This document shows positions 36,001 through 46,233 of a stretch of 64,000 nucleotides of DNA, piece after piece. Location of the stretch: assembly GCA_963920765.1 (NCBI GenBank), contig OY987244.1, positions 11,038,501-11,102,500 on the forward strand, written 5' to 3'. The DNA is from Ulota crispa. Its lineage: Eukaryota; Streptophyta; Bryopsida; Orthotrichales; Orthotrichaceae. Position 1 is the first letter of the stretch. Each line of letters opens with the position of its first letter. The translations under genes and the position numbers were made by a program. A model generated the notes under the pieces. It saw only the letters and a list, made by a program, of their open reading frames with translations, was not told the origin of the DNA and did no database searches.

Positions 36001-36742
36001 GTCAAGGGCAAATTGGATTTTTAATAAAGAAGTTAAATATAGCAAAAAAAAAAAAAGTTGTTGGGATCTGGCTTCTAAGTTGAGTCTCCATTTTGGCAAC
36101 CAAGTGTTGCCATTCACGTTTCTAAGTGAACAAGAACTTAAGACATGCAACATATTGTGAACCGCCATTAATTGAGTAATTTTGAGTAGTTTTCTGGTTG
36201 GGTTCCTTTTGTTGACAAAAAAAGAAAAATCACAAAACTTGTACTAAGTGGATGTTATTACTGCGTGGAACCTTCTTAGCATTTTTTTTAGCAATCGTGA
36301 GAACTCGACTCTTCTCAACAAAAACTTAAATCTCTGAGGAAGAAGTGTGTTGATAAACATTTATATTAGAGTGCTTGCATGGTACCTCCCAATTGAAATG
36401 AATTCAAGATTTAAATTCCTTGTCCAAGAGTCTCAAGGATGTTATGTTGATGTTCAATTTTAGCAATCAATAAGTAGTTGGGGTTTTATTGTGACTAGGG
36501 GGAAATTACGCAGATTTCATTGAAAAGCATTTAGTAAAGAATTTCAATCGTTGTTGAAATTTATTGAACTCTGATTCTTTTTTTTTTATGGGAATTGTTT
36601 TGACGCAGTTAGTGCAAGCATGAGCAGACGGTTTATATACAAGGCGGTATTGGAGGCGTTAGCTTTAATAGGATGCAGTGTGCTTCAAGTTTACTTGCTA
36701 CAACGACTTTTTGAAAGAAAACTGAATCGCTCACGAGTGTAG
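33004..36742 (+). CDS. p24-family transmembrane protein (TMED, beta-type)
   Basis: Type I membrane cargo receptor of COPI/COPII vesicles between ER and Golgi. Four exons: 33004-33243, 33850-34042, 35545-35652, 36609-36742; GT-AG junctions, 675 nt, 224 aa, a normal family length. Signal peptide about 1-32 (Trp/Val-rich). GOLD domain from about 33 with the two conserved cysteines C42 and C113 and the family motif HETVDFDV (121-128). Coiled coil about 146-175 (QIERLEESLYSVQFEQHW), membrane helix about 190-212, and cytosolic tail QRLFERKLNRSRV with the LF sorting pair. The tail and the EQHWLLAQTDRQ segment closely resemble Arabidopsis p24-beta proteins as I recall them. Intron 1 holds a Mutator-like MITE; intron 2 holds two MITEs. 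Confidence 0.93.
33449..33761. mobile_element. Mutator-like foldback MITE, copy 3 (p24 intron 1)
   Basis: 313 bp from AGGGAAAATTTCATGGATAC to the complementary end, with a 9 bp duplication TTTTTTTTA on both sides (33440-33448, 33762-33770). The arms share CAGAAATTTC and TACCC words with copy 2. Confidence 0.8.
34193..34443. mobile_element. AACACCATATT-family MITE, copy 5 (p24 intron 2)
   Basis: 251 bp, AACGCGATATTCTTTAATTT at the left and its complement ending GAATATTGCATT at the right. The interior is nearly the same as the copies at 5886 and 52961. Confidence 0.75.
34502..34904. mobile_element. hAT-like MITE, copy 3 (p24 intron 2)
   Basis: 403 bp, GGAATTACTACTGCGACACC at the left and the complementary GTAGTAGTAATTCC at the right. 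High identity to the copy at 19942 throughout. The 8 bp duplication is degraded here. Confidence 0.75.
35968..36077. repeat. Short hairpin in p24 intron 3
   Basis: GCCAGGTCCCAACTTT pairs with AAAGTTGTTGGGATCTGGC about 60 nt away. Function unknown; possibly a MITE remnant. Confidence 0.45.
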
Positions 36743-37599
36743 TAGAAAGAACTCACCTTTTTTTTTCGTCATTCCCTTTGTACAGCTTCCCCACATAGCC
36801 ATTAGTTTACTGCAGTTAGGTTAAGACTCTTTATATGATTCTTATGGCCTGAGTCTAAAAACTTGGGATTTCAACAGACATTGGCTCTTTACCTTCGATT
36901 TTAAGGAGGATTTCTTGCGTTTTGCAGCCACTTTAAAAGCTTGCCAAGAACTGTAACCAGTGGTACATGAGTTAGCAATTCCATGCGCAAGAATTTGTTT
37001 ATGAAGTTTTAGCCATTTATGTACTTGTTTCCAGATTTGACATACCCTTTCTGCTTGGAAAAGAGGGGCTTAGCAAGCAAAGTAAAATCTTGTGAACGTC
37101 TCAGCACATTGAAAGACAAGGCCGAAACTCAGTGAAAGTACCTTCCCAAAGGAGAGCCATATGTAGAACCTGTATTGCAAACAAGCGAACGGAGACTTGC
37201 AAAACGCAAGTTTACAGTACTTAGAGTAGAAATATATCTGCTGGGCACACTAATTCTATCATGAGCTTATTTTGAAAAGCACAATTCAATAGACTGCACT
37301 AAGAAAAGAATCAACTTCAGAGCAAACCTGCCGGAATGCAACTATACATTTGAGGAATCTCGCCCCTTCGGGTCGAGTACCAAGTGAAGTTGAATAAGGA
37401 TTCCGAAATGGAAAAATTGCTAGCCTATAGAAGGGGGAAAAAAGTAAACATAAATATGTAGAAGATAATAAAGAGTTGACAAGGCAAGAATTTCGTGAGC
37501 AACTCTCTACTTTGACTTGAGAATATATTGCAACATGATTAGTTGTAAAATACGTGCAAATCTTTCTTACCATTTGCGCAAAACATTATGATTTTTCTA
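36743..37599. other. 3' intergenic region between convergent p24 and lipase genes
   Basis: 857 bp between the two stop codons, containing both 3' untranslated regions. No further gene seen. Confidence 0.6.
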
Positions 37600-40500
37600 T
37601 CAACTCGAGACGTTATTATTTTCCCTTTCTAGTTGTTCAATCAAACTTGTCATCATGACTTTGTAATTTGGCATGTAATGGTCATGTACCATAGTTCTGG
37701 ACAACCGGAGTTTTCCATACAAGGCCCGGTTGGTTAGGAAGAGCCCAACCCTGGGCTGCTGCTGCTGTTGTTCTTCTTCTTCGTTGGATTCCGAGTCCTC
37801 TCCTCTGCTTGGAAGTGGACTCACAAGGTGCATAAGCTTTCCTGGGGGGAAAAACCTCCGCAAGTCTTGGTCTGGGTCCTTCTCTGACACAATACGATCC
37901 TGCACACATAATTTCAGATGCTGAAACACTGCCTCCAAAAAAATTAAACGCACAAAAACACAAAAAATGAAAAAAGACTCCCACAAAACCCCGGAAAACC
38001 TGGAGTCGATATCCAATTAGCGAAATTTTCTTTCCTCAGGATTGAGAAGTCAGCTGTTTACAATGCCAAACGTCATTCAAAATACTTAGGTTATGAGAGA
38101 TAAGATCAACTTCTAGATTTTCTCATGCTTTCACGAGAAACATCGTAGATACAACAATCGTGGTTCAAGAGTAGCCTAGGCTTGTGATTGGGACCAAACT
38201 GCTTCAAACTAGCACAATTCATAATTTTTTCATATGGGATCCAAATAATACATCTTTTAGAGCATTCATATTTTGTCAATTAAGGGCAAGACCTCCATAA
38301 GTAGATCCTTAAGAATAAAAACCAATAGCTCACAAATGGAGTACCTGGCTCAACGCAGAAGCAGTAGTTGACACCACATGCTCCTCGTCTTCAGTGATCT
38401 CACGAGCTACAGCAGCCTCTTCTTCTGAGGCTGACTGAACCTGTCCCTCCTCCTGTTGGCGCTGAAGCTCCTGAGCCAGCTGTTGCCACAGAAGGTCCTC
38501 TCCAACATCTTCAACACCACTGGCAGAACCAATGTGGTCACTTCTCCCATCTGGCCCAAACACCTCACTAGACCGACCATGGTCAAGGTCGTCGTCGTCA
38601 TCTCGTGTGTCCGAGGAGAGGTCCTTGTAGTTGTCATCTCCGTCACGAAACGTTTGCCTGTAAGACTCCCAATACTCACCTGCGACGTGACATCATCTCA
38701 GTTCAGAAGTCAGTGTAGGTCTCTCATCAGAATATCAGAATAAAGCGATAAAAGAAAAGAGCCTGAGCACAATGATTGTGTGTTCCAGAAAAAAGATCCC
38801 AAAAGATCACTGACAACAAAAATGTGTACTACCTGCTGACTGCTGGCCTTCCCCACCGTCAGGAGGGATCTCACCCGCAGTACTAGTACTATGCACATCT
38901 TCACAAAGATCAACCTTCTCTTTGTCAGAAGCAATGGCTGTCGTTGATGTTTCCTCCATATTTGAATTGCTTGCAGTAATTGACGCAACGTTTCGACGGC
39001 GAGGACCCATGCAAGACCAGCTTGCCAACGAGGGCCTACGAACCACAGCTTGTGCTAGATTCTGAGCCTGTTTCATTACTACCTGCAATTACATCCAACT
39101 TGAACCATCAGTATCTCAATATAAGCTTACGCACTTTTTCTCTTAATGCACGTTAAAGCATGTCCCAGCTCATAACCTCGAATTACAATATTATACTCGC
39201 AAATAGTAGAAGTTGCAGGTAGATAATTGGAAGGCTGAGCAATGTACAAAAAGGATAACTCTCAACCCTCTCAAAGATAACAGCTTCAAAGTAACGTGAT
39301 CTCCTCTCAACAAGCCTTCCATCAAGCTCCTGATTCAAAGGTACAGCACAGATGGAGAACCAGCAGAACTACAATGTGTGAGAAAAATGCCAGGGCAAAA
39401 TGACCTGGGTGCCACTGGAGACAGGTCGCCAAATCATGCCGGCACCAGCAGCTCCAGTTTGAGCAGCTCGGGTAACCATAAGGGTGGAGTATGGCAACGT
39501 CGCTCGTGAAAAACTAGCCAAAGACTGTAACCGGCCGCTCAAAGCAGTCGCAGATCGATAGACCGTTCTCAATATCCGTGTTCTCTCTATCTGCTCACGA
39601 AAATCTTTCACCCAAGCAGAAGCTGTCACCTGCAACCGGATACATACGTTAGTAGATGCCACAATATAGCTAATCAGATGTACACGACTCACTACTAATA
39701 ATCCAAATGGTCAAAAGTGGTAGTTGCCATACCTAAAGGGGTTGAAAAAAATCATCTAAAAAGCTTCATGTAAAATGAACCAATAGCAAGACGAAATCAT
39801 GCCACTAATGATAGATACATGTAATGAAAGTTGACATAATCGACTATTGACTTCCAAAGTGCACTTTCTATTCCTAGTTTTATGTACTTGGGGACTAATT
39901 GCCTCATCTTTGCCGTTAGTATACATAATCAAAGTAAGAGGCGTGCACACCTCAGCGCGAAGATCATCAAGGGAGGCAGCACAGAAGCTCGGGACAAGAT
40001 CTGAGCCATTGATGACCGTGGTTACAAAGGAGGCTCCTGACTCGGCCAACTCCCACGTCATACATGCAGCTGCAATAACACGAAAAAAACAAGTTCAATG
40101 TAGCAAGAGTTTCCAGAATTCGAACTTGACTAATTTCGCACTGCCTTTTCGCAACTTTCTGCAACCTCGTAGTACCCGTAGAAAGAAGGGAAAAGCAACG
40201 TTAAACACGCAATAACAGGACACTGAAGACTCCATACCAGGTGCAAAACAGACACAGTTTGTCGAACCAAAAGCCAGGCGTTCCCTGAGAATATATGTAA
40301 GCAAAGCAGCTGTCCCGCCCCCAAGAGAGTGTCCGACAACCTGCCAAGTCATCCAACGTGTATTAAATAACACTAGTCAGCTTGGAGAAGCACTAGAATC
40401 CAAAAAAACAATTCTTCGTCACAGAAAAGCTTCGCTATGCGTTGGGTTGACATCTACAGATTCTGAATAAGACAAGGTCAAGGAAAAAGGTAAAAAAGGA

Positions 40501-41578
40501 CCTTCATTTGGTAGGTAGGGTAGTCATTCAGAGCCTTCATGAGAACACTCGAAGAGCGCTGAGCAATCCACCGTGCCGCTGCTACCATGCCACAGTGCGC
40601 ATAACCTAACACCAGGTTACTGATACCAGCATCACTCAAGACAGTATGATGGAAAGGCACCACAGAACCTGTCGCTGCTGTCAAAGTGTCCTTCATACTG
40701 TGTGTTCCCCGAACCAGAAGTAATATAGACTGCGAATGATGGTCCACCAATACCGTGAAAGCTGGTTTCATAAGCTGGACAACAAACCAACAAATAAACA
40801 AACAATTGATTCAACACTGGAAGTTCCATACCAATAAAAAAAAGACAACACACAACAACAACATCCGGCTCAAACTTACAAAAAAACGGTCTTTCATCAG
40901 AAACGAGTGCTTACCCCAGCCCTCCCTTCTTCAAGCAGAACTTGATCCCTTGTAAACCCTGTGACTTCCAGAAATTGAGGAAACGTCTTCTTCGAGAAAT
41001 GGATGCACACAGTCAGAAGTCTCAACAAGTCCTTCATATCCGCCAACACAGCAGGGCCATGCAGCTGTTGATTCTCGTCTGCAGCAAAAACACCTGCCAC
41101 ATCCAATTGTCCCTACACACACAAAAAAACCGCCAGCCGTTAATCAAGATTAACATACAATTACAGTAGTAGTTTGCATTTCATGAGCACGGCACATGTT
41201 TAAGAGAACATTGTCAAAACCCTAAATCATCTATTTTCCATCATCTGCAACATTCATTCAAGTAAGTACCTGTTGTCGTAAGAGATAGTTGATTCCAAAC
41301 GCCAGATCACCAATAGGCCACTTGCCGAGAGTTTCAGAATACGTAAACCGTAAAGTCTCGGAGATAGTTGCCAGAGCTTCAAACCAAGTTGAAGGTGGCC
41401 TTGATGTCCAGGGTACATGCAACCGCCTGTTCAACAGCGTCTCGGTGTCTCCGCCTTCACTCGGTTCTTGCGGTGGCCCACCCCAGGGGTTGCCCCACCC
41501 TGTGTAGTACAGCACTACCGCTGTGCCAGCAGCCCCTGCCATCGCCGCTGTCGCCATCCCAAGCGGCGATCGGGTCAT
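37600..41578 (-). CDS. Class 3 lipase with lipase3 N-terminal domain (sn-1 diacylglycerol lipase-like)
   Basis: Serine hydrolase predicted to cleave mono/diacylglycerols. Coding exons (complement): 41270-41578, 40915-41112, 40502-40774, 40238-40340, 39951-40069, 39405-39629, 39267-39329, 38833-39082, 38345-38679, 37600-37899. All GT-AG; 2175 nt, 724 aa. A small hydrophobic N terminus (MATAAMAGAAGTAVV) may anchor it to a membrane. Nucleophile S265 in GHSLGGG, catalytic Asp probably D318 (NGSDLVP), candidate His H649 in FPPGKLMHLV, equivalent to the PPG..HVV site of animal diacylglycerol lipases. An acidic, glutamine-rich linker lies before the C-terminal domain. It resembles Arabidopsis At3g14075 from memory, which begins at the MATA methionine (here 41557). 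The 63 nt exon 39267-39329 is not in that relative. An in-frame ATG exists upstream at 42308. Confidence 0.92.
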
Positions 41579-41593
41579 CCAGTGAAACAATCG

Positions 41594-42185
41594 CTGATGG
41601 AACCAAACCTCGTAATCATCAACATCCTACCCTAATCTCCTCTCCTGCCAACAACAACAAACACGTACCCCGGCCGATCTTCAGAAAACTCCAACAACAA
41701 CCGATCTAATCTCATTAATAACAAAATCCAAATCACGATCTCAAGAGCGTAATGACAAAAAAAAACCTGCCATTCGATCGATCGATCTACACCAGTCTCT
41801 CACCAAAACACACCCAGATCTACGCAACTCAAACTTCAAATCGAATTCTTTGTTAACACGCCAATTTTAGGGTTTCACTCCACTCCACTCCACTCCGTCT
41901 TGGTCACCGTCGTCGCGTGAAATTCTAAGTTAATATCTGCTGATTCACTAAAGAAGTCCACAACAATTGATCAAGTTTACAATCGATCGATCGATCAATT
42001 AGTCCGCAAACTTGGCAAACCTCAATTAGGGTTTTAAGCTACTCCCAAGAAAATGCGTGAGGTGAGGGAATTGTTTATCTTTCTTTGCTTCTTCTTCTTC
42101 TTCACCGTCGTCCCGTTAATTCCGGTATTCACAAAAAGGCAAAAGATATAGTCTACTATTGCTCAAAGAGAAGAGGCATTCACAC
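41594..42185 (-). other. Probable leader intron of the lipase gene
   Basis: On the minus strand, donor ATCAG|GTGTGAATG (exon end 42186) and acceptor TTCCATCAG|CGATTG (exon start 41593) bracket a 592 bp AT- and pyrimidine-rich stretch. Splicing joins the open frame that begins at ATG 42308 in phase 0 with the main lipase frame. It includes (GATC)3 runs at 41776-41787 and 41985-41996. Confidence 0.45.
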
Positions 42186-42308
42186 CTGATTCCGGTACGA
42201 TTCAATCAAAATTGCGCTGAATTTGCAAGATCCCAGCGTAGTTCCTGAATAATAAAAAAATTCAAACTCTGTCGAAATGCAGTGAGAGCTCTCAAGTGCT
42301 TCTCTCAT
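42186..42308 (-). other. Possible upstream first exon or in-frame leader of the lipase
   Basis: ATG at 42308 opens 41 codons (MREALESSHCISTEFEFFYY...ESYRNQ) ending in phase 0 at the leader-intron donor. After splicing it would read through RLFHW into the lipase methionine at 41578. It is the only in-frame ATG in the leader. Either it is translated, giving a 46-residue extension, or the lipase starts downstream as in relatives. Confidence 0.35.
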
Positions 42309-42698
42309 GCGACGGCGTGCCGGTCCGCAAAGGTTGAGTGAGAGAGGCAATGGCAATGGCAGAGTCGGTTGTAAGGAAGGATGTGGTGTCGTATCGTGTT
42401 TTCCGAGGGAACGAAGCTCGTGGAAATCATATTTTTGGGCTTGGGGCAAGTGTGGCACTGATTTGGGGTTAATACGTGTGGGACCTGCACTAATTCTTTG
42501 GATTAGTGTTGCCAAAACGGATGAAAGGTTGAGTGCGACTGTGCGAGAGAGAGCAGAGAGACGAGAGGGATCAGAGATGGCGTGGCAGCAAAGCAAAAGT
42601 AACCTAACCGGCAAGTGTTACGTGAGGGCTTTTCGAAAAGTTGAAAGGTTCTCGGGGGGTTTTTATTAGGGCTTAGTAGCTTTAGCTTTTTCACTGCC

Positions 42699-42864
42699 GT
42701 TCCGGAGCTTTATGCTGCTGTGGCAATACGGGCTTCAAACATCAACTTTTTTAGGTGACTCATGTTGTAGTTCACCTTTGTGTTCCGAAGCTTTATGCTG
42801 CTGTGGCAATACGGGCTTCAAACATCAACTTTTTTAGGTGACTCATGTTGTAGTTCATCTTTGT
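42699..42864. repeat. 83 bp tandem duplication at the end of repeat copy B
   Basis: GTTCCGGAGCTTTATGCTGC (42699) is repeated from 42782 with only a few differences; each unit runs through CATCAACTTTTTTAGGTGAC to CACCTTTGT or CATCTTTGT. Confidence 0.9.
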
Positions 42865-43135
42865 GAATTCACTAGTGAACCACAAGGTGGCTCACCTTTG
42901 GACTTCACTCTTAATGTGATGCATGTGAGGAGTGAATTTCAAAAACTCACTTTTGTGATTTCACAGGGCTCATTCACTTGCGTTCTCAAATCCTAAAACT
43001 TTTTTCGCATAAACCTCCACAAACTCACGGGTGTCTCAGACTTTGCACGTGCCAGGGAACAAAAACAATTCACTAGTGAGCGGAGATCTTTTGAGGTGAG
43101 AAGTTTGTAGGCCAGATTTTATGTTTGAAACCCCC
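42730..43135. repeat. Dispersed foldback-type repeat, copy B (inverted relative to 2454-2790)
   Basis: The same block as 2454-2790 in opposite orientation: CTTCAAACATCAAC...TTCACTAGTGAACCAC...CACGGGTGTCTCAGAC...CAGATTTTATGTTTGAAACC. Its left end has been duplicated in tandem. Confidence 0.65.
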
Positions 43136-43554
43136 TAGTGTTTTGTGAGACTCATGCCCCATTCTCACTGGGACATTTACCAGCAGGTGAGTCAGCCGTG
43201 ACCACTATTCTACATGAGACAAATGGAATCTCATTCTCATAGGCAAGATGCGTCATAGGAATGTGTATGAACAAAAATATACAAGCAAAGATTAAAAGCA
43301 TAAGAAAGTTTCAAAACCCCACCACCAAGAAGGTCCCACATCATTACTACCACCTTTTGAGGTCATACATGGAACCTTCTCATTAGTTGCTTAAAATGGG
43401 GGAATGCGTCATATGAGAGAACTTGTTTTACTGACGCATTCTAAATATGTTTGAGAGACTCATTTCAACTCCATGTTGGTGGACCCACGTCAGGGAAGAA
43501 GACACAAAAAATCTCACCCAAACTCGTCCAATTGTGCAATGGGAATGGACCTTC

Positions 43555-44247
43555 GGCCCGGTTCAGACCACACGTCCAAAGCCATCAAACAAAAGCCCCT
43601 GTCTTGTGTTTCATTTGGTAGAGTTTGGAGGGGAAATTGCCATGCCATCATGGATTTGTCCGTCCAGTGAATGCTTTCACACCGTGCACCGGACATCCGG
43701 TGGAGGATTACTTTTATTCCTTCCATTCTTAGTTGACTTGATTTTGTCTTTACCTCACATGAAGTGAGAGAGAGTGTTTTGTCCAATGGACAAGATTTGA
43801 TGTCACTTCCCAAGGTGACCTCAATTCTTGCCAACCACAAGTGAGCTCCTCTCCAATTTTGGAGGGAAAAAGTGATGACATGGCACTACAAGAAAAAGAA
43901 TTATTTTTACTAAGGATTTTTACTACAAAAAAGACTAAAATGACTAGGCTTTTGTGACTAGTCAGTATACACATGTAGTCATAAATAATTTAATTTATGA
44001 CTATACGTAATCATAGATTGATCCACTTGAGTGACACTTCAAGACTAGTCATGAAAGCCTAGTTGTTTTAGTGTTTTGGTAGTCAAAATCCTTAATAAAA
44101 AATGGCCCTTTTTCTTGTAGTGTGGACTCATCCTCCAATGGATGTCCCTTTGGTGTGAAAGCCATACTAGACGAAACCTTGGGATTGACCAATGAGATTG
44201 CTTACGGTTTGTCTAGAAATTGTGAACGTCCTAGTCTAAACCGGGCC
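43555..44247. mobile_element. Foldback element with 100-150 bp arms, split by a CACTA MITE
   Basis: Left GGCCCGGTTCAGAC and right GTCTAAACCGGGCC are inverted ends. The arms also share CTTTCACACC and GACATCC...GGAGGAT. The middle is occupied by a CACTA MITE. Target duplication not resolved. Confidence 0.6.
43884..44122. mobile_element. CACTA MITE
   Basis: 239 bp with canonical ends CACTACAAGAAAAAG and CTTTTTCTTGTAGTG, flanked by TGG (43881-43883, 44123-44125). Inner arms pair (GACTAGGCTTTTGTGACTAG with CTAGTCATGAAAGCCTAG). Confidence 0.88.
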
Positions 44248-44355
44248 TAAAGGCCAACTTCCATGGGGGACACAGACTTCCATAAGGAGCTAGAGGGGAA
44301 TCAAAGGGGCTAGAATTCTAGGTGGGCATAAGCAGGGTTCTTTTGTTTTTTGTTG

Positions 44356-44929
44356 GTAGACTGACACGCACCCAGCAAATATAAGTAGGTAAGGAAAAAT
44401 TAGACATAATTCGATAGAATCAATGACAAGTGCACATTCATCCATAAATTGTACCAATATGAGTAAACTTCATCCAGAATCTGACAAATTTGGTGTTTTC
44501 TTAAGGAGGGAATTGGCAATTTCATCTACTTTCCCATCAATTTTTTGTACTGCCACAATCATTAATGAAGAACTGAAGTAAGATTTTAGGCAAATTTTTG
44601 CCAGAAAAATAACCTTGGGCATAGGTTACTGTCTCCTTCATTGTTCCCGTCTAAATAAATGGGGCCTTGGGCCAAGCTTTTTTTTTTATAGCACAAATTT
44701 GCCTAAATCTTATCGTGAATAGTCACTGACTCTTGTAACATCGAAAAAACACCGTGAAAACATTGATGAAATTGTCAAATCCTTCCCCAAACCAACACCA
44801 AATTTGCCATATTTTGGATGAATTTTACTAATATTAGTATCATTTATGGATGAACGTCCACATGTCCACAATTCTATCCAATTTTTCCCTTATCTGCTTG
44901 CATTTTTGGGTGCACAAGTCACTCTACCC
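44356..44929. mobile_element. Foldback element with about 170 bp arms
   Basis: The left arm begins GGTAGACTGACACGCACCC and includes TTCATCC, GACAAATTTGGTGTT and GGCAATTTCATC. The right arm carries their complements and ends GTCACTCTACC. About 574 bp; long arms suggest a Mutator-like or foldback origin. No coding frame. Confidence 0.6.
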
Positions 44930-45126
44930 TTGTAAAATGAGAAAAAGAAACCCCCCAAGTTGGAGCTATGTTCATTGCATATCCATATTTTAACTTAATC
45001 TCCAAGCGCCCCATCGCCTCAAATATTGTCTCTCATGATTTCAAAGCCTTGTTTTAAGGATTGGATCTAACTTTTTGATCTTGCTATAAACTACAATTAT
45101 GAAAGCATTCAAATTATCCATGTTAA

Positions 45127-46003
45127 CCCCTAAACATCCCAATGTGTCATTGCGACCAATACAATACAGGGTATTTTTCTTGTATTCGGAATATATTCAC
45201 ACCTCTACTACATTTGAGACCAACAAAGAAGTTGGAGAATAGATCAATGCGATTTTAGTGAGCTACTTGAGATTCCAAATTAAAATTTCTTATCGGTAGC
45301 AAATGACAATTATATGTTAGCATATATACGGTTCCCTATGGACGTTTAAGGGTTCATGGAATAATGGCAAAGAAACCCAAATGTTGTACAAGTGTTGCAA
45401 GAGATTTGATTGGGTGAAACACCATACAGGGCGTGGTGGCAAGCATATGGGGTGTGGTGGAAAGCAACCTTTTACCAGTTGCTACCGGTCAATATCCCTT
45501 GCAAGCTTCCTTGTGTGTCCTTTGTGGTAGCGGGAAAGTTGTTGGCAAGGTTTCAAGCATGTTCTAGACCATTATTATGGCAACTGTCACCGATTGTGCC
45601 TATCATTGTTTTTCATGCAATAGCGATTTGAAGCTCTAAAACTTGACATAAAAAGAAGTGCAATATTCAGTAATTTACAAGTGTGTGCATTCACATCTAA
45701 GCTTGCTGCTCACAAAATCTAAGATGAATCAAGGGCTTATAGAATTTTGTGAAAAGCATCAAATAGCAGCTACCTACCAACAAATGAGATTTTGTCATCA
45801 CATGTTGTTTGATCAAATGTCATAGTCTCCCATCTCCCATAGTCAATTGTTCCCAAAATTTACAAGCCAATATCTAAGTAGAAATTCCACTATTTTCAAT
45901 GGTCACTTTTTGTGAATCATCCAATTGACAAAGATACAATGCATCAAAGTTGTCAGTCTCCAAAAACCCCAATTTTGATAAAATCGACCTGGGCGCTCAA
46001 GGG
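45127..46003. mobile_element. TTAA-flanked element D (piggyBac-type, diverged)
   Basis: 877 bp between TTAA at 45123-45126 and 46004-46007, with ends CCCCTAAACATCCCAATG and the complement-strand CCCTTGAGCGCCCAGG. The ends match only loosely, so this is weaker than elements A-C. No transposase frame. Confidence 0.45.
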
Positions 46004-46233
46004 TTAAGCCACCACATTTTGTGATGCGGCGCAACGGTGAATGTTGCAACCAATTGCAGCTTCTCCAAAATCATTTTTGGCCGCAGTGCCCAATTGCTTA
46101 TATGCTTTATGACCTGCAAGGAAAAAATAGTGGAAAATGAAACCGAAGCACATGGATTCCTCATGAAACTTTCACAACGTTCCCTTAGCGCGCCTGCTGG
46201 CGTGAGCAAAGTCCAGATTCCAGTAAGAGTCAT

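Noticed and set aside
39847-40215. 122-codon plus-strand open frame inside the lipase gene
   Set aside because: It overlaps two lipase exons and an intron antisense, with no recognisable domain.
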